Shown here piece by piece: positions 1-5,867 of a stretch of DNA of 10,741 nt. Numbering within the stretch: the first letter of the stretch is position 1; every line of letters starts with the position of its first letter. The notes beneath the pieces were generated by a model, which made no database searches, was not told where the DNA came from, and was given only the letters and a program-made list of their open reading frames with translations. The position numbers were made by a program, and so were the translations under genes. This stretch comes from CAYLNM01 sp964385045. GTDB lineage: Bacteria > Planctomycetota > Phycisphaerae > Phycisphaerales > SM1A02. Location: the NCBI GenBank assembly GCA_964385045.1, contig CAYLNM010000145.1, forward strand, positions 1 to 10,741. Reading direction: 5' to 3'.

Positions 1-236
1 GCGCCGGGGCCGCGGCGGCGGGGCGAGACCGCGGCCGGACGGCGGCGGCGCTCCGGGACGGGGCGGCCCCCGGGCGGCCGAAACGCCGCCCCCGGATCGC
101 GGCCCGGGTCGCACCGGGGCCGCGCGGAGCCGCGGCCGACCCACCGGCCGCGCACCGGGGCCCGGAATCCGACCCGGAGCCGCGCATTCTCGGACGAACC
201 CGGGTATCCGGGCCCGGCCGCGGCTATGCTTTCCCC
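1..236. other. Region upstream of infC leader, no gene supported
   Basis: Extremely GC-rich sequence in which I see no convincing gene. Frame 1 on the plus strand is open from the window edge to a TGA at 238-240, but the translation is a low-complexity Arg/Pro/Gly string, as expected for any open frame at this GC, so it may or may not be the tail of an upstream gene. A 7-bp perfect inverted repeat (GGGCGGC 72-78 / GCCGCCC 85-91, loop CGAAAC) could be the terminator hairpin of an upstream gene, although no T-run follows. A 10-bp palindrome CCGGGCCCGG lies at 208-217. Confidence 0.5.
225..230 (+). promoter_or_regulatory. Possible -10 element for infC transcript
   Basis: TATGCT resembles the sigma-70 -10 consensus at four of six positions and lies in one of the few A/T-containing patches upstream of infC. 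No recognisable -35 hexamer sits about 17 nt upstream; the palindrome CCGGGCCCGG (208-217) occupies that spacer. If it is used, transcription would begin near 237 and the infC leader would be about 280 nt long. The call is weak. Confidence 0.25.
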
Positions 237-316
237 ATGAACCGGGACGATCCTGCCGATCGGCCCGGTATCATCGCACTCGGCGACGGATCCCGCACGG
301 GCCGTCGCCGCGACCC

Positions 317-481
317 GAGGAGCTCGCCCGTGGACCGATCGCACTGATGCCAGGACGCCCCGCCGGACGGCTGACCCCGTTCGTGCAGAGCGCCGGCGTG
401 ATCTCCTCGCCCATGGTCACGACCCTTTGCCGCCCGACGCCGAGCCTGGGGCCTCGCGTCGGCGGTCGTCATTCGTCCTGA
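317..481 (+). promoter_or_regulatory. Candidate translated leader (two small frames) before infC
   Basis: A strong Shine-Dalgarno GAGGAG (317-322) lies 7 nt before GTG 330-332, which opens a frame of only five codons (Val start, Asp, Arg, Ser, His) ending at TGA 345-347. That stop overlaps an ATG (347-349, TGATG), which opens a 44-codon frame ending at TGA 479-481. The second frame is in the same phase as infC, and its stop lies 36 nt before the infC ATC start. The best ribosome binding site in the leader therefore drives a minimal frame that could hand ribosomes to the next one. The second frame has no Shine-Dalgarno of its own and encodes no recognisable protein. This layout fits a translated regulatory leader, but in DNA this GC-rich short open frames are common, so it is a candidate only. 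Confidence 0.25.
429..466 (+). promoter_or_regulatory. Strong hairpin in infC leader
   Basis: The two arms 429-444 and 453-466 pair as CGAG/CTCG (441-444 with 453-456), CGACG/CGTCG (435-439 with 457-461) and then c434-g462, g432-c463, c431-g464, c430-g465 and a closing G-U (429-466). The only interruptions are bulged cytosines at 440 and 433, and the loop is 8 nt (445-452). It ends 52 nt before the infC start and lies inside the 44-codon leader frame, so ribosomes translating that frame would melt it. No T-run follows, so it is more likely a structural element than an intrinsic terminator. Confidence 0.4.
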
Positions 482-505
482 ATCACCCTTCGCCCCGAGC
501 CCACC

Positions 506-510
506 GAGGA
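506..510 (+). promoter_or_regulatory. infC ribosome binding site (sets the ATC start)
   Basis: GAGGA is complementary to the 16S rRNA 3' end and lies exactly 7 nt before ATC 518. The GTG at 635, the first conventional start codon in the frame, has no purine-rich site at a suitable distance and would remove 39 residues of the conserved IF3 N-terminal domain. This site is therefore the main evidence for choosing the non-canonical start. Confidence 0.8.
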
Positions 511-517
511 CCGAGCC

Positions 518-1231
518 ATCGCACGCCGACGCTACTTCCGACCGGGAGAGAACTTCAACCGTGGCCCCCGGGTCAACGAGCAGATCCGCAAGTCGCCGAT
601 CCGGGTCATCGACCAGGACAACGAGCAGCTTGGCGTGATGGAGACGAGCGCCGCCCTCCAGCGGGCGCGTGAGTCGGGGCTCGACCTGGTGGAGGTCCAC
701 GCGGACTCCGAGCCCCCCGTCTGCCGGATTCTCGACTACGGCAAGTTCCGCTACGAGCAGTCGAAGAAGGACAAGGCCAACAAGGCCAAGTCCAAGACGG
801 CGGAGCTCAAGGAGGTCCGGCTCGGACGGTCGATGAAGATCGACCCGCATGACGTGCAGATCCGGATGAACCAGGCCCGGAAGTTCCTGATGGAGGGCCA
901 CAAGGTCCAGATCGTCCAGAACTTCCGCGGCCGCGAGATGATCCACAAGGAGCGGGGCACCGAGCGGCTCGACGGCATCGTCGAGCAGCTCTCGGACATC
1001 GCCAAGCTCGAGGTGCCCGCCCGGCTCGCCGGCCGCCGCATGACGATGATCCTCGCCCCGGACAAGCCGAAGATCGAGCAGATCAAGCGGAAGCAGGCGG
1101 CCGAGACGGAGCAGAAGTCCTCGAAGAAGAGCGCTTCCGCCCCGGCCCCGGCTCCGGCCCCGGAGGCCGAGCCGCCGGCGAGCCCCGAGGTCGACGCCGC
1201 CGCGCCCGAGGAGGCGACGGCCGACCGCTGA
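518..1231 (+). CDS. infC: Translation initiation factor IF-3, AUC start codon
   Basis: IF-3 binds the 30S ribosomal subunit, prevents premature 50S joining and proofreads the start codon and initiator tRNA. The product is 237 residues. The N-terminal domain (about 15-85) includes RVNEQIR, the E-x-LGV strand and LDLVEV, followed by the hallmark EPPVCRILDYGKFRYE (65-80). A Lys-rich linker helix (81-98) precedes the C-terminal domain (about 97-182) with NFRGREMIH (135-143) and MTMILAPDKPK (175-185). Residues from about 186 form a tail, Lys-rich then Ala-Pro repeats then acidic, that is absent from the 180-residue E. coli protein. The start must be ATC 518: the frame is closed by TGA 479-481 and has no ATG, GTG, TTG or CTG before GTG 635. 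Bacterial infC genes are known for AUU, AUC or AUA starts, which let IF-3 repress its own translation. The usual partners rpmI and rplT do not follow; a hairpin does. Confidence 0.96.
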   Translation: MARRRYFRPGENFNRGPRVNEQIRKSPIRVIDQDNEQLGVMETSAALQRARESGLDLVEVHADSEPPVCRILDYGKFRYEQSKKDKANKAKSKTAELKEVRLGRSMKIDPHDVQIRMNQARKFLMEGHKVQIVQNFRGREMIHKERGTERLDGIVEQLSDIAKLEVPARLAGRRMTMILAPDKPKIEQIKRKQAAETEQKSSKKSASAPAPAPAPEAEPPASPEVDAAAPEEATADR

Positions 1232-1241
1232 TCGCCCGTCT

Positions 1242-1264
1242 CCGCCGCGGCGAGCCGCGGGCGG
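1242..1264 (+). terminator. Probable infC terminator hairpin
   Basis: Beginning 10 nt after the infC stop, CCGCGG (1245-1250) pairs with CCGCGG (1255-1260) around a CGAG loop. CCG (1242-1244) pairs with CGG (1262-1264) after one bulged G at 1261. There is no T-run downstream, so Rho-independent activity is uncertain, but the position immediately after the stop supports a 3'-end role. Confidence 0.4.
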
Positions 1265-1404
1265 TCACCCGTCCGCGGCATGCGGAGCCGGCCGTGGCGC
1301 CGATGCGGCGCCCGGCTTCCCCGAGGACGGCGGCCCGGCTGCGAGCCCGCATCCCGGCACACGGCCCCGACGGCAGGCTCCCGGCCCGGCGAGCACCGCG
1401 GATT

Positions 1405-1418
1405 CCGGACGGTCCCCC
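1405..1418 (+). repeat. Palindromic 14-mer repeat, copy 1
   Basis: CCGGACGGTCCCCC, containing the inverted repeat GGAC-G-GTCC (1407-1415). An identical copy starts 118 nt downstream at 1523. Both lie upstream of the phosphoesterase gene, so they could be paired operator sites or remnants of a small duplication; the flanks (GATT before copy 1, GGAT before copy 2) are only partly alike. Confidence 0.55.
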
Positions 1419-1522
1419 ACCAGCCGGCGCCAGCCGACGTCCCGGGACGCTTTCGGTGGAAGTTGAGGCAAGACGGCGCGTCTCTTCCCGATAGACAGGG
1501 ACGAGCCGGTGGTCGGCGGGAT

Positions 1523-1536
1523 CCGGACGGTCCCCC
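1523..1536 (+). repeat. Palindromic 14-mer repeat, copy 2
   Basis: Identical to the copy at 1405-1418. This copy occupies the loop of a longer inverted repeat, CGGGAT (1517-1522) with ATCCCG (1539-1544), and lies about 60 nt before the ATG of the phosphoesterase gene, so it is likely to be in its 5' untranslated region or core promoter. Confidence 0.55.
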
Positions 1537-1595
1537 GCATCCCGGCGTTGGGCACCGCTCGCCCCGCGGGCGGGCCACGATCCGGGCCTCGGGAC

Positions 1596-2375
1596 ATGAC
1601 TCGCTACGCCGTCATCTCGGACATCCACGGCAACCTGCCCGCCTTCCAGGCGGTGCTCGGCCGGATCGCCGAGGTCGGCGTGGAGCGCATCGTCTGCCTC
1701 GGCGACGTGGTCGGCTACGGGCCCCGCCCGGCGGCCTGCCTCGAGCTCGTCGCCCGCCACTGCCACGACGTCGTCCGGGGCAACCACGAGGAAGCCCTGC
1801 TCGACCCGCGGGTGGCCGGCGGCTTCAACGGGGCCGCCCGGGCCGCGATCGCCTGGACCGCCCGGCGGCTCACCCCCGCCCACCGCGCATGGGTCGGCCG
1901 CCTGCCGGTCATGATCGACGCGGGTCCCGACGGCTCGATGCTCTGCGTGCACGACAGCCCGGTGCCCGGGCCCACCGACTACGTCCACGACCGGGCGGTG
2001 GCCGCGGTCGCCTTCCGCGGGGTGGACACCCCGATCTGCCTCGTGGGCCACACCCACGTGCCGGTCGTCTTCGAGACGCCCGATCCCGATCCGTCCACGC
2101 CGCTCACCGCCGCGAACCTGGTGCGGCACCCGCTCGCCGACGGCGAGCCGGTCGTGCTCGAGCCGAGCAGCCGCGCGATCTGCAATCCCGGCTCCGTCGG
2201 ACAGCCGCGCGACGGCGACGCCCGGGCGAGCTTCGCCACCGTCGAGCTGCGCCCCGGCGGCGAGCACGTCTTCACCGTGCACCGCGTGCAGTACGACGTC
2301 GACGCCGCCCGCCGCGAGCTCGAGGCCGCCGGCCTTCCCGCCGTCCTCGGCGAGCGGCTCGCGATCGGAGCCTGA
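1596..2375 (+). CDS. Calcineurin-like metallophosphoesterase family protein
   Basis: A 259-residue soluble protein predicted to hydrolyse phosphoester bonds with a two-metal centre; the substrate cannot be told from sequence. The full set of metal-ligand motifs is present in order: SDIHGN (8-13, D-x-H), GDVVGYGP (36-43), GNHE (62-65), a histidine in CVHDSP (117-122) and GHTHVP (151-156). Near the C-terminus CNPGSVGQPRDGD is the segment typical of the YfcE/Metallophos_2 branch. There is no signal peptide or membrane segment, so it should act in the cytoplasm. I place the start at ATG 1596 because the conserved core begins three residues later. The frame is open to a GTG at 1509, but that 29-residue extension is low complexity. 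The ribosome binding site is weak (CGGGAC close to the ATG). It is separated from infC by 364 nt and ends just before a palindromic terminator. Confidence 0.9.
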   Translation: MTRYAVISDIHGNLPAFQAVLGRIAEVGVERIVCLGDVVGYGPRPAACLELVARHCHDVVRGNHEEALLDPRVAGGFNGAARAAIAWTARRLTPAHRAWVGRLPVMIDAGPDGSMLCVHDSPVPGPTDYVHDRAVAAVAFRGVDTPICLVGHTHVPVVFETPDPDPSTPLTAANLVRHPLADGEPVVLEPSSRAICNPGSVGQPRDGDARASFATVELRPGGEHVFTVHRVQYDVDAARRELEAAGLPAVLGERLAIGA

Positions 2376-2376
2376 C

Positions 2377-2392
2377 GGCGGCGATCGCCGCC
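2377..2392. terminator. Bidirectional terminator palindrome between convergent genes
   Basis: A perfect 16-nt palindrome, GGCGGCGATCGCCGCC, begins one base after the phosphoesterase stop codon. As RNA it forms a 6-bp GC stem with a GATC loop on either strand. It is 74 nt past the stop of the RND pump gene arriving from the other side, so it can serve both convergent units. Only CTT follows on the plus strand, so the uridine tract is minimal. Confidence 0.6.
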
Positions 2393-2465
2393 CTTCCGCG
2401 CGGCCCCCACGCCGCGCCCGCCCCCGGCTCCGGCGCCCCGGCCCCCCGGACCCGCGGCCCCGCGA

Positions 2466-5400
2466 TCAGCCCGGGCTCGGCGTCGCCCCGGCGCGACCGC
2501 CCCCGTCACCGCCGTCATCCGTTCGCATCGCGGGCGCCACGCCCCCCGCTCCCTCGGCCGATGCGCCGCCGCGCTCCGCCGCCCGCCGCGACCCACCGTG
2601 CGCCGGCGCCTCCGCCCCCGGCAGCAGCAGCCGCGTGAGGTCGTCGAGGATCAGGTACAGGCACGGCACCAGCAGCAGGATGATCGCGGTCGCGAAGACG
2701 ATCCCGAAGCCGAGGCTGATCGCCATCGGCACGATGTACTGGGCCTGCAGCGACTCCTCGAGGATGATCGGCGAGAGGCCGAGGAACGTCGTGGCGGTGG
2801 TGAGGAAGATCGGCCGGAAGCGCCGGGTGCCCGCCTTGAGGATCGCGTCGAACGCCGAGAGCCCGCCGCGGTGGCGATTGGCGTGGTCGATCATGATGAG
2901 CGAGTCGTTCACCACCACGCCCGACAGCGCGATCACGCCCATCAGGCTGATGAGCGAGAGGTCGTGCCCGAGCAGGATGTGGCCGAAGACCGCCCCCACG
3001 ATGCCGAAGGGGATCGCCACGAGCACGATCAGCGGCTGCACGTAGTGGCGGAAGGCGACCGCGAGCAGCGCGTAGATGACGACGAGGGCGAGGCCGAATC
3101 CGCTCCACAGGGCGCTCGTCGCCTCCCGCATCTCGGCGTCGCTGCCCTCGAAGCTCCACGTGAGGCCCGGATGGTCCGCCTGCAGCTCCGGCAGCACGTC
3201 GGTGCGGAAGGCCTCGATCACCCGCCCCACCGCCCGCTTGGGCTCCACGTTCATCGACACGTTGACGACGCGGCGGCCGTTGCGGCGGGTGATGCTCGAG
3301 AACGCCTCGGTCCGCTCGACCTCCACCACCTCCAGCAGCGGCACCTCGGTGCCCGAGGGCGTCCGGATCACGAGGTCCTCGAGGGCGTGGAGCTGCTCCC
3401 GCTCGGACTCGGGCAGCTTGACCCGCACCTCGATCTCGTTGGTGCCGCGGAGCAGGCGCAACGCGAGCGACCCGTAGAACGCCCCCCGCAGCTGCCCGCC
3501 CACGTCGGCGGGCGTGAGACCGAGGGCCCGGCCCTCGGGCAGGAGGCGGAAGCCCAGCTGCGTCTTGCCCCGCCGCAGGTCGTCGCCCACGTCGCGGGTG
3601 TCGGCGAAGGACTCGGCCCGCTCGCGGAAGGCCATCGCCGCCGGTTCGAGCACCGCGAAGTCGGGGTGGCCGAGGTCGATGCTGATGTCCTTCCGCCAGC
3701 CGCCCGGGCCCCGCTCGGCCTCGAAGGTGATCTGGTCGATCCCGGGCAGGTCGCCGATCGAGTCGCGCCAGAGCTCGATCACCTCGGCCGCGGTCATGTC
3801 CCGCTCGTCCGGCGGCAGCATGACGATCTCGACGTCGATGAAGCTGCCGCCGCGGACGTTGGTCTTGATGCCCTCGGCCACGCGGTCGAGCCGGTGCTCC
3901 TCGAACATCCGCAGCGACGCGCCGGTGACGGCCGCCGCGACCGCCTCGGCCTGCTCCGGCGTGGTGCCGACCGGCAGCCGCACCCCGGCCTCGATCTCGT
4001 CCGCCGAGACGGTGGGCATCAGGATCATGCCCATGTGCGCGCTCATGCTGTAGCTCGCGACCACCGCGAAGAGGGCGAGGGCCGCGGTCACGGTGACGTA
4101 GCGGAAGCGCAGGGCCACCCGGAGCAGCGGCCGGAAGACGCGGTCCACGAATCGCTGCATGCCGCGCGCGATCGCCTGCTGGCCGCGGCCGATCAGGCCG
4201 CGGAGGCCGCGCCGGCGCGTCCGCCCGCGGGCCTTCAGGTGCCCGAGGTGGGCGGGCAGGATGAACAGCGCCTCGAACAGCGAGACCAGCAGCACGATGA
4301 TCACGATGATCGGCAGCGGCCGCCAGAAGTTGCCGGTCTCGCCGGGGATGAACAGCAGCGGGATGAACGCGACGACGTTCGTGAGGATGCTGAAGGTCAC
4401 CGGGGCCGCCATCTCGCGCGCCCCCCGGATCGCGGCCGCGATCGGCGGCACGCCCTCCTCGCGGAGCTCGTGCACGTTCTCGCCCACCACCACCGCGTCG
4501 TCCACCACGATGCCGAGCACCATGAGGAAGCCGAAGAGCGAGATCATGTTGACCGAGAGGTCGACCGCCGGCATCACGAGCACGCCGCCGATGAACGAGA
4601 TCGACATCCCCATCATGACCCAGAAGGCCAGGCGCAGCTCCAGCAGCAGCGAGAGGACCGCGAGCACGATGAGGACCGCGAGCCCCCCGTTCTCGAGCAC
4701 CAGGCTCAGCCGGCGGCGGAAGTCCTCGGCGTCGTTGGAGTCGACCCGCCAGGTGACGCCGGGCGGGAAGCCGGCCTCGGCCGCGGCGAGCGTCTCCTCG
4801 ACCGCGTCGGCGATCTCGATCGGCGACTGATCGCCCACCCGGTAGACGGCCAGCTCGACCGACGGCTGCTGGTCGAACTGGGCGTGGAGGTCGTCCTCCT
4901 CGAAGCCGTCGCGGATGTCGGCGATGTCGGCCAGCGTCACCACCGCCCCGTCGTCGCTCGCGATGATCTCGACGTCGGCGAACTGCTCGGCGTACTGCTT
5001 GCGGGCGTCGACCCGCAGGAGGATCTCGCCCGCGCTGGTCTGCACCGCCCCGGCCGCGATGTCCTCGCTCGAGGCCTCGATCAGCCGGGCGACGTCGGGC
5101 AGCGTCAGGCCGTACTCACGGAGCCGGTCGCGCGGGATCTCGACGTGGGTGACGTACTGCGGCACCCCCTGCAGCTCGACCTGCGTGATGCGGTCGTCGG
5201 CGAGGAGCTGGTCCCGCAGCCGCTCGGCGAGGACGCGCAGGGTCCAGATGTCGACCGGGCCGTAGAGCCCGAGCTCCATCACCTCCTGTCGCCGCGAGCG
5301 GAGGGTCACGTCGGGCTGGTCGATGTCGTCGGGAAAGGTGCGGATGCGGGCGACGGCCTGGTCGACGTCCTGGAACGCCTTCATCCGGTCGGTGCCGGGG

Positions 5401-5867
5401 ACGAGCTCGATCGTCACCGAGCCGCGGCCCTCGCGGGCCTCGGACGTGAGCTCGCGGATGCCGTCCACGCCGCGCACCGCCTCCTCGATCGGCCGCAGGA
5501 TGCCCTGCTCGACCTCGGCCGGGGCGGCGCCGGGATACCCGACCCCGACCTGCACCACGTCGAGCTGGAACTGCGGGAAGACCTCCTTGCGGACCCCGAG
5601 GGCGGACCAGAAGCCGCCCACGAGCAGGATCATCATCAGGAGGTTGGCCGCGATGGGGTTGCGGGCCATCCAGGCGATGGGGCCCGGACGCTCGTGGTCC
5701 TCCTCCTCGGGAGCGGCGGCCGCGGCGGCCGGGTCGGGCCGGCCGGGATCGGGGACGGCGCCGGGAGCGGTCGGCGGCGACCCGGGGGCGGGCACGGGCG
5801 CGCCCGCGGCCGCCGGCGGATCGCCGGGGCCGTTCGTCACGGACATGGGCCGGTTCTCGTCGCTCAT
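2466..5867 (-). CDS. RND-family efflux pump, inner-membrane permease subunit
   Basis: An AcrB-type proton-driven exporter of 1133 residues. TM1 (about 71-91) is followed by the first periplasmic region (to about 390), TM2-TM6 (393-540), a basic cytoplasmic loop, TM7 (589-607), the second periplasmic region and TM8-TM12 (918-1075). TM4 holds GIVVDDAVVV (452-461), matching the AcrB Asp407/Asp408 proton-relay pair. TM10 reads GVVVNDSLIMID (983-994), so the position of AcrB Lys940 is Val or Asn here, a variant I believe recurs in this RND subgroup. HAE-type export of drugs or other hydrophobic compounds is likely; no heavy-metal signature is apparent. It has a Pro/Ala-rich N-terminal tail of about 60 residues and a hydrophilic C-terminal tail from about 1084. 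The ATG at 5867 overlaps the adaptor stop by 4 nt (ATGA). The frame is open further upstream, but that stretch is a shadow of the adaptor gene. Confidence 0.96.
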   Translation of the reverse strand: MSDENRPMSVTNGPGDPPAAAGAPVPAPGSPPTAPGAVPDPGRPDPAAAAAAPEEEDHERPGPIAWMARNPIAANLLMMILLVGGFWSALGVRKEVFPQFQLDVVQVGVGYPGAAPAEVEQGILRPIEEAVRGVDGIRELTSEAREGRGSVTIELVPGTDRMKAFQDVDQAVARIRTFPDDIDQPDVTLRSRRQEVMELGLYGPVDIWTLRVLAERLRDQLLADDRITQVELQGVPQYVTHVEIPRDRLREYGLTLPDVARLIEASSEDIAAGAVQTSAGEILLRVDARKQYAEQFADVEIIASDDGAVVTLADIADIRDGFEEDDLHAQFDQQPSVELAVYRVGDQSPIEIADAVEETLAAAEAGFPPGVTWRVDSNDAEDFRRRLSLVLENGGLAVLIVLAVLSLLLELRLAFWVMMGMSISFIGGVLVMPAVDLSVNMISLFGFLMVLGIVVDDAVVVGENVHELREEGVPPIAAAIRGAREMAAPVTFSILTNVVAFIPLLFIPGETGNFWRPLPIIVIIVLLVSLFEALFILPAHLGHLKARGRTRRRGLRGLIGRGQQAIARGMQRFVDRVFRPLLRVALRFRYVTVTAALALFAVVASYSMSAHMGMILMPTVSADEIEAGVRLPVGTTPEQAEAVAAAVTGASLRMFEEHRLDRVAEGIKTNVRGGSFIDVEIVMLPPDERDMTAAEVIELWRDSIGDLPGIDQITFEAERGPGGWRKDISIDLGHPDFAVLEPAAMAFRERAESFADTRDVGDDLRRGKTQLGFRLLPEGRALGLTPADVGGQLRGAFYGSLALRLLRGTNEIEVRVKLPESEREQLHALEDLVIRTPSGTEVPLLEVVEVERTEAFSSITRRNGRRVVNVSMNVEPKRAVGRVIEAFRTDVLPELQADHPGLTWSFEGSDAEMREATSALWSGFGLALVVIYALLAVAFRHYVQPLIVLVAIPFGIVGAVFGHILLGHDLSLISLMGVIALSGVVVNDSLIMIDHANRHRGGLSAFDAILKAGTRRFRPIFLTTATTFLGLSPIILEESLQAQYIVPMAISLGFGIVFATAIILLLVPCLYLILDDLTRLLLPGAEAPAHGGSRRAAERGGASAEGAGGVAPAMRTDDGGDGGGRAGATPSPG

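Larger units (their letters stand above)
1265..1595. other. Intergenic region between infC and phosphoesterase gene
   Basis: I see no supported gene here. The open frames on both strands translate to Arg/Pro/Ala-rich strings without known motifs. The region does contain a relatively A/T-rich patch (about 1450-1500) that is the likeliest place for the promoter of the phosphoesterase gene: TTGAGG at 1463-1468 resembles a -35 box, but the best -10-like string (GATAGA, 1490-1495) is 21 nt away, too far for a standard promoter. Within the patch AGACG-GCG-CGTCT (1471-1483) is a short perfect inverted repeat. Two copies of a 14-mer repeat are listed separately. Confidence 0.5.

Noticed and set aside
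237..347. A 36-codon frame from ATG 237 just after the TATGCT box
   Set aside because: No Shine-Dalgarno precedes the ATG and the product has no recognisable features. The strong ribosome binding site within it points to GTG 330 instead, so I did not list it as a gene.
1509..1595. GTG 1509 as the start of the metallophosphoesterase
   Set aside because: The 29 added residues are Pro/Gly/Arg-rich, and the family core begins right after ATG 1596.
1265..1597. A minus-strand frame of about 110 codons in the infC to phosphoesterase gap
   Set aside because: Composition is low complexity, no ribosome binding site or family motif is seen, and it overlaps the likely promoter region of the phosphoesterase gene.
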